Origin: CAWINH01 sp963837425
Lineage (GTDB): Bacteria > Chloroflexota > Limnocylindria > QHBO01
Direction of reading: 5' to 3'
DNA length: 64,000 bases
Assembly (NCBI GenBank): GCA_963837425.1
Contig: CAWINH010000002.1
Span: 248,001 to 312,000, forward strand
Below are positions 19,580 to 29,540 of this stretch, one piece after another. The notes beneath the pieces were generated by a model. That model had not been told where the DNA came from and did not search any database. It worked only from the letters and a program-made list of their open reading frames with translations. Both the position numbers and the translations under genes were made by a program. Within the stretch, counting starts at the first letter, position 1. Each line of letters opens with the position of its first letter.

Positions 19580-20814
19580 GTTGGGTACTCGCTGTTGATC
19601 GCGACGTACTCCGGCGACAGGTCACAGCCCCACGCCGCTCCAGCGCCGTCCCCCAACCCGAGGTCGAGCCGCAGCTCGACGACCTCGGCCAGCAGCTCCT
19701 GCCGAGCCCGGGGCCGGTCGAACGCCACCGGCGCACCCTCGTAGACCGCCTGGCTGCCGATGCCGATGGCGAGGCGCGCGGGGTCGAGCTCGACCCCCGA
19801 CTGCCCCGCGGCGGACGCGATGCGGCCCCAGTTCGGGTCGCCGCCGTGGACCGCCGCCTTCACGAGGTTCGAGGCGGCCACCGCGCGCGCGACGCGTCGC
19901 GCGTCGAGGTCGTTCGCGGCGCCGTCCACGAGCACATCGATCCTGGTCCGGGCGCCCTCGCCATCGGCGGCGATCTGCTTCGCGAGGCTGACCGCAACCG
20001 CGGCCACGCCTGCCTCGAGCGCCGAGGCCGCCTCGGATCCCGGCTCGATGCCGGCGCCGCACCCGCTCGCGAGGAGGAAGACCGCGTCGTTCGTGGAGGT
20101 GTCCCCGTCGACGCTGAGCTGGTTGAAACTCGCCTCGGTAGCGACCGCGAGGACCTCGGCGAGCAGGGCCGGGGATGCATCGACGTCCGTGGTGAGGACG
20201 GCGAGCATCGTGGCCATCGCGGGATGGATCATGCCGGCGCCCTTGGCCATGCCCGCCACCGTCAGCGACAGTCCATTGGCCCCCTCGACGCGGGCCGCCG
20301 CCTGCTTCGGATGCGTGTCCGTGGTCATGATCGCCCCGGCCGCCGCCAGCCCGGATGCCGGGCTCGCGTCCAGCTGGAGCCCGCTCACGGCCGACTCGAT
20401 GCGCTCCACCGCCAATCGCGTGCCGATCAGGCCGGTCGACGCCGGCAGCACCTGGGTGGGGGCCGCGCCGATCGCCGCCGCCACCGCGGCGGCCATGCGC
20501 CTCGCGTCGTCAAGCCCGCCGGGGCCGGTCCCCGCGTTCGCGCAACCGGCGTTGAGCGCTACACCCCTGATCCTGCCGCCCGTCGCCCCGAGCGCCTCGC
20601 GCGCCACGACGATCGGGGCCGCGGCGAAGCGGTTCGTGGTGAAGACGGCCGCGGCAGAGGCAAGCCCCGCCTCGGTGGCCACCACCGCGACGTCGGGGGC
20701 GAACCCCGAGCGCAGCCCGGCGGTCAGGGCCCCGCTCACGAACCCGGTCGGCAGGGTCACGCCGCCGGCGATCGGAGTCACCGTGAAGGCGCCGGCCGCA
20801 CGCGCCACGCTCAC
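19576..20814 (-). CDS. argJ: bifunctional ornithine acetyltransferase / N-acetylglutamate synthase
   Basis: ArgJ recycles the acetyl group from N-acetylornithine to glutamate, and the bifunctional type can also use acetyl-CoA. The 412 residues start at GTG 20814. The self-cleavage site AAGAIMTTDTHPKQA carries the nucleophilic threonine, and MAKGAGMIHPAMATML and GDTSTNDAVFLLASG follow. Its presence makes an ArgA formally unnecessary, so the GNAT domain fused to ArgD is redundant or has a different regulatory role. It overlaps argC and argB by four bases. Confidence 0.95.
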   Translation of the reverse strand: MSVARAAGAFTVTPIAGGVTLPTGFVSGALTAGLRSGFAPDVAVVATEAGLASAAAVFTTNRFAAAPIVVAREALGATGGRIRGVALNAGCANAGTGPGGLDDARRMAAAVAAAIGAAPTQVLPASTGLIGTRLAVERIESAVSGLQLDASPASGLAAAGAIMTTDTHPKQAAARVEGANGLSLTVAGMAKGAGMIHPAMATMLAVLTTDVDASPALLAEVLAVATEASFNQLSVDGDTSTNDAVFLLASGCGAGIEPGSEAASALEAGVAAVAVSLAKQIAADGEGARTRIDVLVDGAANDLDARRVARAVAASNLVKAAVHGGDPNWGRIASAAGQSGVELDPARLAIGIGSQAVYEGAPVAFDRPRARQELLAEVVELRLDLGLGDGAGAAWGCDLSPEYVAINSEYPT

Positions 20815-21837
20815 GGGTGCAGTCCCACGGCGGTGAGACCGGCGGTCTCCGGCAGGCCCAGGGCCAGGTTCATGTTCTGGATCGCCTGCCCCGCGGCCCC
20901 CTTCCCGAGATTGTCGATGGCGGCCAGCACGACGGCCTGTCGCGGGCCGATGCGCGCCGCGTGCAGGAAGGCGTGGTTCGTGCCCCAGGCCAATTTCGAC
21001 GAGGGCGAGGCGTCGATGACGTGCACGAACGGCGCGTCCGCGTACGTGTCACACAGGAGGCCGGTGAGCGCGTCGGCTGGTCACCTCTTCGCCGAGCTGG
21101 ACGTGACAGGTGGCCAGGATCCCGCGCAGCTGGGGAACGAGGTGGGGGACGAACGAGACCGATGGCCCGGCCGGGCCCACGGCCTCGAGCCCCTGGACGA
21201 TCTCGGGGAGGTGCCGGTGACCGCCCAGGCCATAGGCGCGCGTCCCTTCGTCGAGCTCGGTGAACAGGTAGTCCGAGCCCGCGCCACGGCCGGCCCCGCT
21301 GATCCCCGACTTCGCATCCACGATCACCTGCCCGCCGATCAGTCCCGCCGCCGCGAGCGGCGCGAGGGCCAGCAGCGCCGCGGTCGGGTAGCAGCCTGGG
21401 TTCGCGATCAGCCGCGAGCGCGCGACATCTTCGCGAGCCCATTCGGTGAGCCCGTAGACCGCGCTCGCCAGTGCCGACGGGGCGGGGTGCTCGAACCCAT
21501 ACCAGCGCGGGTAGGCCGCCGGATCATGGAGGCGGAGGTCGGCACCCAGGTCGACGACGAGTGTGCCGCGCTTCTCGAGCCGTGCAGCGAGGTCGGCGGA
21601 CTGGCCCGCCGGCAGCGCCAGGAACGCGACCTCGATGCCCGGCTCCGGCTCCCCGTCTGAGAGCGTCAGACCCAGCGGGGCGAGGTGTGGATGCTCCGTG
21701 CTCAGCGGCTGACCGTCGCGGCCGCGGGCGTGGAGCGAGGCGATCTCCACGGACGGATGCATGGCGAGCAGCCGAATCAGCTCACCGCCCGCATAGCCGC
21801 TGGCACCCACCACCGCGACCGACGCGCGATCGCTCAC
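20811..21837 (-). CDS. argC: N-acetyl-gamma-glutamyl-phosphate reductase, one frame break near 21072-21080
   Basis: ArgC reduces acetylglutamyl phosphate with NADPH. The GTG at 21837 (VSDRASVAVVGASGYAGGELIRLL) overlaps the argH stop and is preferred over an ATG further upstream. The active cysteine is in NPGCYPTAALLAL. The frame then runs off after GEEVTSRRAHRPPV. One base removed near 21076 restores DALTGLLCDTYADAPFVHVID and the C-terminal GTNHAFLHAARIGPRQ up to the stop at 20811. Length is 1 modulo 3. Corrected size is about 341 residues, normal for the family. Confidence 0.93.
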
Positions 21838-23253
21838 GATGTGACCGCCTCGGAGGCGAGCGCGAGGCCAGGGCGGTTCGCCCACGCTTGCAGCGCCTCC
21901 TCGACGCGTGCCGGCGCCGTCCCGCCCACCACGTCGGCCGCGGCGATCGCTTCCTCGAGCGTCGGGATCAGCGGCTCGCGGTCGGCGAGCTCGGGAAGCG
22001 CGGCCCGCAGCTCTTCGGTCGGCAGCTCGGTGAGATCGACACCGCGCTCGTCGGCCGCGGCGACCAGCGCCCCGACGCGCCGGTGCGCCTCCCGGAACGC
22101 GACGCCGGCACCCACCAGGCGCTCGGCGAGGCTCACCGCCAGGGCGTTGCCGCCGCCGGCAGCGCGTCGCATCGCCTCGCGGTCGAACGTCGTGTCTCGC
22201 ACGAGCGCCTCGGTTGCCTCCAGGCTGAGCGCGAGTGAGCTCGCAGCCTCAAGCATCGGCCCGCGAGTCTCCTGCAGGTCGCGGTGATAGGCGAGTGGCA
22301 GCCCCGAGGTGAGAGACAGCAGCGCGGTGACCGCCGCCTGGCAGCGGGCCGCCCGGGCGCGCACCAACTCGGCACCGTCGGGGTTTCGCTTGTTCGGGAG
22401 CATGGAGCTGCCGGAGACGAACGCATCCGGGAGCTGCGCGAAGGCGAGGTAGGGAGTTGACCACAGCACGAGCTCCGCGGCGAGGCGCGACAGGTGACCG
22501 GCCGCGATCGCGCAGGCTGCAACCAGCTCGACCGCGTAGTCACGATCCGAGACTGCGTCCAGGGAGTTCGCGGTCGGAGCGGAGAAGCCGAGCTCGCCGG
22601 CCAGCCAGCCGCGATCGAGCGGAAGGCCGCTGCCGGCCGCGGCACCCGACCCGGCCGGACACCGATCGGCACGCCGCCCGAGGTCGGCGAGCCGCCCACG
22701 ATCACGCTCAGCCATCTCGACGTACGCGAGGAGGTGGTGGGCGAGCAGCACCGGTTGGGCAGGCTGTGTATGGGTATGCGCGGGAAGTGCGGTGCCGACC
22801 TCCTCCGCGGCACGCTCCAGGAGCGCACGCTGCAGTGCGGTCAGCAGCCCGTCCAACTCCGCGACGCTCCCCCGCAGCCACATGCGCTCGTCGGTGGCGA
22901 TCTCCTCGTTCCGGCTGCGTCCCGCCTGCAGCTGGCCGGCCAGCTCGTCGCCACACGTGGCCCGCACGGCCGCCTCGACGTTCATGTGCACGTCTTCGTT
23001 CGCATCGCTCCACGGGAACGTCCCGTTCGCGAGCTGCGAGCCGACGGCGTCGAGTGCCGCCTCGAGGCGCAGCGCGCCCGGCATCGGTGATCAGGTCCAG
23101 GCGGGCCAACTCCGCGACGTGCGCCCTGGAGGCGGCGACGTCGTGAATGGCGAGGGGCAGGTCGATATCCGCCGAATCGGAGAGCCGGATCAGCAGCTCT
23201 CCGGGTTCGGCGCCAACGCGACCGGTGATGACGCGGTGCGAGTCGGCCGGCAT
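21834..23253 (-). CDS. argH: argininosuccinate lyase, one frame break near 23076-23092
   Basis: ArgH splits argininosuccinate into arginine and fumarate. The N-terminus from ATG 23253 (MPADSHRVITGRVGAEPGELL) and the block IHDVAASRAHVAELARLDLIT are in one frame. From GALRLEAALDAVGSQL onward the protein is in the next frame, so one extra base near 23085 explains the break. Motifs EDVHMNVEAAV, HTHTQPAQPVLLAHH and the signature GSSMLPNKRNPDGAEL are present. The start of the family (usually LWGGRF) is unusual here. It is the first gene of the arg operon, with the ATG inside the inverted repeat. Confidence 0.92.
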
Positions 23254-23290
23254 GGTGTGCATATCAATACCAGAACATGCACAACCATGC
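23250..23290 (-). promoter_or_regulatory. inverted repeat overlapping the argH start, candidate ArgR operator
   Basis: GCATGGTGTGCAT (23250-23262) and ATGCACAACCATGC (23277-23290) form a 13-bp inverted repeat broken by one extra base, with a 14-base AT-rich centre. TGCAT/ATGCA half-sites are those of known ARG boxes in high-GC bacteria. On the minus strand TATTGA, 10 bases before the ATG, lies in and beside the centre, so a bound protein would cover promoter and start codon. Confidence 0.6.
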
Positions 23291-23351
23291 AACGGCCGCG
23301 ATCGTTCGGGCCTTGGCCACGCTCCGTCGTGGACGAGGCCACGGCCATGGG

Positions 23352-24122
23352 CTACGCCATGCCGGCCGCCCCCACCAGCTCACGGGTGGGCGCCGGGGTC
23401 GTTTCGGCGAACGCCGCCGGCTCCGACCCCGGATCTTCCTGGATGAGCCCGTCGCGCACCCGGATGACGCGGTCGCAGGCCGCGGCCACCTCCGGGTCGT
23501 GCGTCACGAGGATGAACGTCTGGCCGTGCTCGGCATTGAACGCGCGCAGGAGATGCAGCACCTCCGCGCTCATCTGCGTGTCGAGGTTGCCGGTCGGCTC
23601 GTCAGCGAGGACCAGCGCCGGGCGGTTGACGAGCGCCCGGGCAATGGCGACCCGCTGCTGCTCACCGCCCGACAGCTCGGCCGGCCGGTGGCCCGACCGG
23701 TCTGCGAGCCCCACCACGCTCAGCGCCTCGACGGCGGAGCGCCTCGCCTCGCGGCCGCCCACGCCCGCGTAGTCGGCCGCCAAACCGACGTTCTCGAGCG
23801 CGCTCATGGTGGACACCAGGTTGAAGTCCTGGAAGACGAAGCCCATCCGGTTCGCGCGAATCTTCGTGCGCTCTCCCTCGTCAAGGCCGACCATCTCGCG
23901 CCCGTCGAAGGTGAGCCGAGGGATTGGGCCGCCGTTCCGATCCGGGGCGTGCAGCAGGCCCAGGATGTGCATCAGGGTGCTCTTCCCCGAGCCGGACGGC
24001 CCCATGATCGCGACCATCTCCCCGGCGTCGATCGCAACGTCCACGCCCCGCAGGGCGGCGACGCTGTTGCGACGACCGAGCTGATAGGTCTTGCGCAGGT
24101 CGTGACCTTCAAGAAGTCTCAT
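23352..24122 (-). CDS. MacB/LolD-type ABC transporter ATP-binding protein
   Basis: This ATPase of about 256 residues belongs to the MacB/LolD/FtsE group that powers mechanotransmission exporters. Walker A GPSGSGKST, the Q-loop FVFQDFNLV, the signature LSGGEQQRVAIARAL and Walker B ALVLADEPTGNLDT are complete, followed by the switch H in LVTHD. I chose ATG 24122 (MRLLEGHDLRKTYQL). A GTG at 24134 would overlap the permease stop by four bases and is equally possible. It is second in a permease-ATPase operon. No periplasmic partner is nearby and the substrate is unknown. Confidence 0.9.
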   Translation of the reverse strand: MRLLEGHDLRKTYQLGRRNSVAALRGVDVAIDAGEMVAIMGPSGSGKSTLMHILGLLHAPDRNGGPIPRLTFDGREMVGLDEGERTKIRANRMGFVFQDFNLVSTMSALENVGLAADYAGVGGREARRSAVEALSVVGLADRSGHRPAELSGGEQQRVAIARALVNRPALVLADEPTGNLDTQMSAEVLHLLRAFNAEHGQTFILVTHDPEVAAACDRVIRVRDGLIQEDPGSEPAAFAETTPAPTRELVGAAGMA

Positions 24123-24130
24123 CTCGGGCC

Positions 24131-25306
24131 TCACTCGTAGCGGAGCGCGGTCACGGGATCGAGCCGCGCGGCGTGCAGGGCCGGGACGAATCCGGCCAGC
24201 GCACCAAGGATGGTGCCGAACGCGAGCGCCGTGATGGCGGTGCCCGGCGTCAGCTGGAAGAGGACGGTCCCGGACGACCGTCCGGCCTCGTTGCCGAGGA
24301 TGACCACCAGCGCCCCCAGGCCGAGACCCAGCAGGCCGCCGATGAGCCCGATGAGGGCCGACTCGGTGACGAGCTCACGCACGATCCGGAAGCGGCTGCC
24401 ACCGATCGCACGCTTGATCCCGATCTCGCGGGTCCGCTCGGCGATCGACATGGCCATGGTGTTGATGACCGACAGTCCACCGACCACCAGGCTGATCATC
24501 GCGATCCCGACCAGGATCGCGTTGAGGATCGACGTCGCCGATCCGATCTGCTTGTCGAAGTCCTTGCCGGTCATCACCGACACGTTGGCAACCCGGGCCC
24601 GCACGCGATCGGCCACGACCTCCGGGTCCTGTCCGTCGGCGAGGTAGACCGCGATGCTGGTGGTGATGTCGGTCGTCGGCAGGCTCTGGCGAACGAACGC
24701 GGGGAGCGATGCGACGAGCATCTGCTGCGCCGCGTGCATTGGCACCATCGCCTCCTGGTCCGGGGCGGTGAGCGTCGGCTCCATGATGCCGACCACCTTG
24801 AAGTGGACGCCCTTGAGGATGATCGTGTCGCCCACCGACTTCGAATACTTCCGAGCGATGTCGGAGCCGAGCACCGTCACGTACGAGGCTTCATCCTCCG
24901 CGGTGAGCCCCCGCCCGCTCGCGTAGCTGACCTTGAAGGTTTCGTGCCCCTGGTCCGAGCCGGACACCTGGCCGCCGATCATGGGCGGCACGCCCATGCT
25001 GACTGCGCCCGCCTGGTCGTCCATCAGCATCATCACCGAGGGCGCCACGGCGACGACGCCCTCGACCTCGCGGAGCTGATCCGCGACCGTCATCGACATC
25101 GGAACCGCTGAGAAGCCGCCCTGCGAGCCGGTGGCGTCAGTGACCATCAGCTTGTCGGCGTAATAGCCGCTGCCGCCCTGCACGAGGGCGGTGATCTTGT
25201 TTGCCATGGAACCGAACACGACGAGGGCCCAGATCCCGATCGTCACCCCGAGGACGGTGAGCGCGGTCCGGACCCTGCGTCGGCCGAGGTTGCGGAGGTA
25301 CCGCAT
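24131..25306 (-). CDS. MacB-type ABC transporter permease
   Basis: This 391-residue permease has the MacB layout. One N-terminal membrane helix (RTALTVLGVTIGIWALVVFG) is followed by a large extracellular MacB_PCD domain, about residues 40-260. Three C-terminal helices follow (SLVVGGLSVINTMAMSIAE, LIGLIGGLLGLGLGALVVI, ALAFGTILGALAGFVPALHA). The cytoplasmic ERTREIGIKRAIGG coupling segment is typical. ATG 25306 is preferred over 25312 because AGAGGA is eight bases before it. The gene is divergent from the regulator at 25500. Export of a peptide, lipid or drug is plausible but unproven. Confidence 0.88.
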   Translation of the reverse strand: MRYLRNLGRRRVRTALTVLGVTIGIWALVVFGSMANKITALVQGGSGYYADKLMVTDATGSQGGFSAVPMSMTVADQLREVEGVVAVAPSVMMLMDDQAGAVSMGVPPMIGGQVSGSDQGHETFKVSYASGRGLTAEDEASYVTVLGSDIARKYSKSVGDTIILKGVHFKVVGIMEPTLTAPDQEAMVPMHAAQQMLVASLPAFVRQSLPTTDITTSIAVYLADGQDPEVVADRVRARVANVSVMTGKDFDKQIGSATSILNAILVGIAMISLVVGGLSVINTMAMSIAERTREIGIKRAIGGSRFRIVRELVTESALIGLIGGLLGLGLGALVVILGNEAGRSSGTVLFQLTPGTAITALAFGTILGALAGFVPALHAARLDPVTALRYE

Positions 25307-25499
25307 TTCCATATTCCTCTCGACGACAAGTGCCCTGTAGCAACGCGCCCTGCGGCACGGAGCGTCGCGATCGCCGGCCCGCAAGGACAGTGCCGTTTGG
25401 TCCCATTGCGGAGGGCCGGAAAGCCGCGCGCCACGCCGGCCGCGGACGTCGAGCGCGTGCGTCACATGTCCCCCTCCCGAAACCCGTACCCTATGGCCC

Positions 25500-28400
25500 A
25501 TGGTCGCGTCCCAGGGTCCGTCTCCCGACGAGGCGAGTTCGTCGCCGGCCACCGTCCTGCAACCCCTCGACGGGGGCGCGCTCGACCCTCGTGTCCAGCC
25601 GCAGTGCTCGCTGTCCGTCCACGTTCGTCGCGTCACCGGCGCGGTCATCGGCCGCCGGGCAGAGCTTGCCGCCGTCGAGCAGGAGCTCGCGAACGCCGCG
25701 AGCCACTTCTCCGCGGTCACCCTCGAGGGCGAGCCGGGGATCGGAAAGACCCGACTCCTGCTGGCCGCGGCCGAGATGGCGGCCGCGAAGGGATTCGCGG
25801 TAGTGGCCGTCACAGCCGACGAGGAGATCCACGGACCGTTCCTGCTCGCCCAGAGCCTGTTCGCCGCGCCGTCGCTGCGAGAGGCGATCACGGATCCGGC
25901 CACCGAGGCCGCCGTGCGGCGCGTTCTCGAGGCGAGCGCCGGCCGTGACGAGCCCGGGCTCGAGACGCTATCCGCGGACGCGAAGCTGCTGCGCGCATTC
26001 GATCTCGCCGCAGTGGCGGTGGCCGGGATCGCCGCCGAGCGGCCGCTCGCGATCCTCATCGACGACGTGCAATGGGCCGATGACGACACGCTCCGCATGC
26101 TCCGTTATGTCGTGCGCAGCGACGCCGACCGGCCGATCTTCCTCTTCCTGGCGATCCGTCCCGACGAGTTCGCCGCGGTCAGCGAGGCCGTGAACTTCGT
26201 CGCCGACCTCGAGCGCATGGGCCTCGTGCGGCGAATGCGGGTGGGCAGGCTGCGCCCCGCGGAGACTGGCGAGATGGTGCGCCAGATCCTGTCCGGCACC
26301 CTCGACCCGACGTCGGCGGGGACGATCCACGCTCAGTCTGAGGGGGTTCCGTTCATCGTCGAGGAGCTGGTGCGGACGTATCGGGACGCGGGCCTCCTCC
26401 AGCAGATCGATGGCTCCTGGTCGGTCGCCCGCAACGCCGGTCGCCTCGTGCCGTCGGCCGTCAGGACGCTCATCGGGCGCCGGGCGGCCAGGTTGCCGGA
26501 AGACTCGAAGGCGGTACTCGCCGATGCGGCCATTCTCGGTCGGAGCTTCAGCCTGCGGGACCTGCTGGCGGTCCGCTCGCGCGCCGACGAAGGTGCTCCG
26601 TCCTCGGGCGAGCTCGCCGATGCGCTGGCTCCCGCGGTGGAGGCCGGCCTGCTGTTCCAGCACCCGGAGGGTGCGCCGGCCGACTACACGTTCACCCACG
26701 AGCAGGTCCGCGAGTTCGCCGCCGCTGAGCTCTCCGGCGCGCGCGGCCGGCTCCTTCACCGCGCGCTCGTGGACCTCATGCTCGAGTCTGGCGAGCCCGC
26801 GCCGGCCAGCCTCCCGCTCCTCGCCCAGCACGCCCTGGCCGCCGGGGACACCGAGCGGGCGGCGCGCTTCTCGATCGAGGCGGCGCGCGCCGCGCTCCGC
26901 TCGAGCGCGCCGGAGGAGGCGCTGCGCCTCGTGGAGCGGGCCCTGCCCGCTGCCGCGAGCCCCGAGGATCGCCGCCTGCTGCTCACGACCCGCGACGACG
27001 CGTACGCCCTCGTCCGTCGACCCGGGGACCGGCTGGAGGGGCTCGCGGAGCTCGCCGCGCTCACCGAGGCTCTGCGGGACAGCGACCTCGAATTCGACGT
27101 ACAGCTGCGGCGCGCGGCCGCCCTCCGGCTCGCACACGACGACGAGGCCGCCGCCGAGCTCGCGGATCGCATCCGGGCGCGCGCCGCAAGCGAGGGCAAC
27201 GCCGCTGTCGAGCTCCGCGCGAACCTCGAGCTGGGCCAGGCGCTGACGCGGGTGTCGCTCGGTGAGTCGTTCGGCGTGGCCGGCAGCGAGGTCGACCTCG
27301 ACGCGGCGGAGGCGGCGTACCGTCGCGTCTGCAGCCTTGCAGAGGAGCTGTCTGATGAGCGCAGCCTCGCGGCCGCGCTTCGCGAGATCGGCACGATCCT
27401 CGTCAGCAGGCTTCGGATCTGGTTCGGTGGACAGCTCGCCGAGGGCCGCGGCCTCGAGTTCGCGCAGCGTGTCACCGCCGGTGAGTCGGTCGAGGCGCTG
27501 CTGGCCTCCACCCCGGCGGCGCCGCTCGCCGGGGAGGCGAAGGAGCTCTTCGAGCGCGCGCTCGGCATCTACGAGCGCCTTGGCGATCGGACCGGGGTGA
27601 TGTCGACCGTGATCGCCATGGCGTACGTGAACTACGCGCCGGTCATCCACATCACGAACTCGGCACGCCACCTCGAGGAGATCCGGCGGGTGACCTCGAA
27701 GATGACGATGATGGTCACCGAGAGCGAGCGGGCCCGCCAGGAGCTCCAGATGCTATACGGCGTCCAGGTCTACGCGCGGGCCAAGGTCGTGCCCGACCTC
27801 ATGCTTTCGCGCGGGCAGGACGCGTATCGCTCGGCACGCGTCCTCGGCGACCGATCGGTCGAGTTCCTGGCGGCCGGCGGGGTGGCGCTGGCCCACCTCG
27901 AACTCGGTGAGATCGACGAGGCGGAGGCCTGGCTCGACCGTGCGGCGGCGACGGTCGCGGCCTCCCCGACGCCGACCCGCGCGCTCAAGCTGGCCTGCTG
28001 GCGGGGGATGGTTCGCGCGGGTGCCGGGGACGCCGCGGGCATGCGCGAATGCCTCGATGATGCGGTGCGCAAGGCGACCGACCAGGGCCGGCCCGCCGCG
28101 CGCTGCGAAGCGCTGGCCCGGCTCGCGATCGAGGCGGCGCGCCTTGGCTCCGCGGCGAATGATGCCGAGCTCCTGGCCGTCGCCGAGCGCGCCGCGCGGG
28201 AGGTGAAGGAGATCCACCCGCAGCTGCCCGGTCACGCCCCGTGGGGAGCGGAGGCGGACGCGGCGCTCTCGGAGATCGCCATGGCTCGCGGCGACCTCGG
28301 GGCGGCGGCCGAGGCCGCCGGAGCGGCCGTGACCTTTCTCCAGCAATCGGGGCACGAGGACATGAGCCTCGAGATCCTGCTGCCCGCCGCGCGCGCCCTG

Positions 28401-28796
28401 CTCGCGACCGCGCCGCCGGAGATGCAGGAGATGGTCCGCGCGTGGCTCCAGGTGCAGCTCTCGCGGGTCACGCAGGGAACCGCCGACGAGGAGATGCGCG
28501 TGCGCTGGCTGCGCGGGCCGGTGGGCCGCACCCTCGTCGAGCTGGCCGGCCCGCTGCGTGAGCTGAGGACGGGAGCGCGGACCGCGGGGGAGGCCGAGGC
28601 CGACGCGAACCTCGATGACACCGACCGGCAACTCCTCGAGCTGCTGACCCAGGGCAGCAGCAACGGCGAGATGGCCGAGGCGCTCGGCCTCGACGAGGAG
28701 GCGGTCGCCCAGCGGCTGGCGCGGCTCATCGCCGGGATGGGTGCCTCGACGCGCGCGGAGGCGACCTCGCTCGCCTTCCGGGGAATGGCCGGATGA
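25500..28796 (+). CDS. large STAND-type ATPase regulator with LuxR-like DNA-binding end
   Basis: This 1,098-residue protein has the build of MalT/LuxR-type STAND regulators. The AAA_16-like NTPase has Walker A GEPGIGKT at residues 77-84 and Walker B ILIDDVQWADD at about 186-196. A long helical, TPR-like middle follows (about 400-950). The end, DRQLLELLTQGSSNGEMAEALGLDEEAV, is a degenerate LuxR/GerE helix-turn-helix. TACCCT lies seven bases before the ATG. The stop overlaps the ferredoxin-cyclase start by four bases, so it probably controls or senses for that operon. The ligand is unknown. It is divergent from the MacB pair. Confidence 0.85.
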   Translation: MVASQGPSPDEASSSPATVLQPLDGGALDPRVQPQCSLSVHVRRVTGAVIGRRAELAAVEQELANAASHFSAVTLEGEPGIGKTRLLLAAAEMAAAKGFAVVAVTADEEIHGPFLLAQSLFAAPSLREAITDPATEAAVRRVLEASAGRDEPGLETLSADAKLLRAFDLAAVAVAGIAAERPLAILIDDVQWADDDTLRMLRYVVRSDADRPIFLFLAIRPDEFAAVSEAVNFVADLERMGLVRRMRVGRLRPAETGEMVRQILSGTLDPTSAGTIHAQSEGVPFIVEELVRTYRDAGLLQQIDGSWSVARNAGRLVPSAVRTLIGRRAARLPEDSKAVLADAAILGRSFSLRDLLAVRSRADEGAPSSGELADALAPAVEAGLLFQHPEGAPADYTFTHEQVREFAAAELSGARGRLLHRALVDLMLESGEPAPASLPLLAQHALAAGDTERAARFSIEAARAALRSSAPEEALRLVERALPAAASPEDRRLLLTTRDDAYALVRRPGDRLEGLAELAALTEALRDSDLEFDVQLRRAAALRLAHDDEAAAELADRIRARAASEGNAAVELRANLELGQALTRVSLGESFGVAGSEVDLDAAEAAYRRVCSLAEELSDERSLAAALREIGTILVSRLRIWFGGQLAEGRGLEFAQRVTAGESVEALLASTPAAPLAGEAKELFERALGIYERLGDRTGVMSTVIAMAYVNYAPVIHITNSARHLEEIRRVTSKMTMMVTESERARQELQMLYGVQVYARAKVVPDLMLSRGQDAYRSARVLGDRSVEFLAAGGVALAHLELGEIDEAEAWLDRAAATVAASPTPTRALKLACWRGMVRAGAGDAAGMRECLDDAVRKATDQGRPAARCEALARLAIEAARLGSAANDAELLAVAERAAREVKEIHPQLPGHAPWGAEADAALSEIAMARGDLGAAAEAAGAAVTFLQQSGHEDMSLEILLPAARALLATAPPEMQEMVRAWLQVQLSRVTQGTADEEMRVRWLRGPVGRTLVELAGPLRELRTGARTAGEAEADANLDDTDRQLLELLTQGSSNGEMAEALGLDEEAVAQRLARLIAGMGASTRAEATSLAFRGMAG

Positions 28797-29530
28797 GCAC
28801 CCTGCGAGCCCGGGTCGACCGCCACAAGTGCATCGGCGCCGGCAACTGCATCACGATTGCGCCGACCGCCTTCGACTGGCTGGCCGGCGACTATGGCAAG
28901 GCCGATGTCGTCGGTGCCGAGAGCGTCGACGAGGAGCTTCTCCGCGAGGCGGTCATGGCCTGCCCCACGGGGGCCGTCTGGATCGAGGACGTCGAGGAGC
29001 TGCTTCCCTGGCAGCTGCGGGGCAAGGCCGGTCCGACGCGTCGTGTGCAGAAAACGTTCATGTTCACCGACATCGTGGGTTCCACGAACCTCGTGGAGGC
29101 GCTCGGCGACGAGGCGTGGGACACGCTCCTGCGCTGGCACGACGCCGCGCTGCGCGAGGTCTTCGTCGCCCATCAGGGCGAGGAGGTGTCGGCGACCGGA
29201 GACGGCTTCTTCGTGGGATTCGACTCGCCCGATAATGCGATCGCGGCGGCGATCGGCATCCAGCGCAGGCTGGCGGAGCATCGCGCCAAGCATGGGTTCG
29301 CCCCGCAGGTGCGGATCGGGATTCACGCGTCGGACGCCAGCCAGGTTGCCGGCAACTTCCGCGGCAAGGGTGTGCACGAGGCGTCCCGCATCGCGGACCT
29401 GGCGAACGGCGGGGAGATCCTGGCCAGCGTCACGACCGTCGGCGAGGGGGTGAAGACCTCCGCGCCCCGCAGTGTCAACCTGCGGGGCCTCTCCGGGCCG
29501 ATCGACCTGGTGGCGATCGAGTGGCGCTGA
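28793..29530 (+). CDS. ferredoxin fused to a class III nucleotide cyclase domain
   Basis: Residues 1-68 are a small P450-type ferredoxin: C13 and C19 (KCIGAGNC) and C57 (ACPTGA), which would hold a [3Fe-4S] or similar cluster. Residues about 85-245 are a class III adenylate/guanylate cyclase domain. Metal aspartates D93 (FTDIVGST) and D137 (GDGF) and the transition-state R199 are kept. The purine-recognition Lys is S133, its Asp partner is N188, and the catalytic Asn is H195. Altered specificity or a signal-binding role is possible. It overlaps the STAND regulator by four bases and is followed by GcvT-like and FAD genes. Confidence 0.85.
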   Translation: MSTLRARVDRHKCIGAGNCITIAPTAFDWLAGDYGKADVVGAESVDEELLREAVMACPTGAVWIEDVEELLPWQLRGKAGPTRRVQKTFMFTDIVGSTNLVEALGDEAWDTLLRWHDAALREVFVAHQGEEVSATGDGFFVGFDSPDNAIAAAIGIQRRLAEHRAKHGFAPQVRIGIHASDASQVAGNFRGKGVHEASRIADLANGGEILASVTTVGEGVKTSAPRSVNLRGLSGPIDLVAIEWR

Positions 29531-29540
29531 CGGGATCTCC

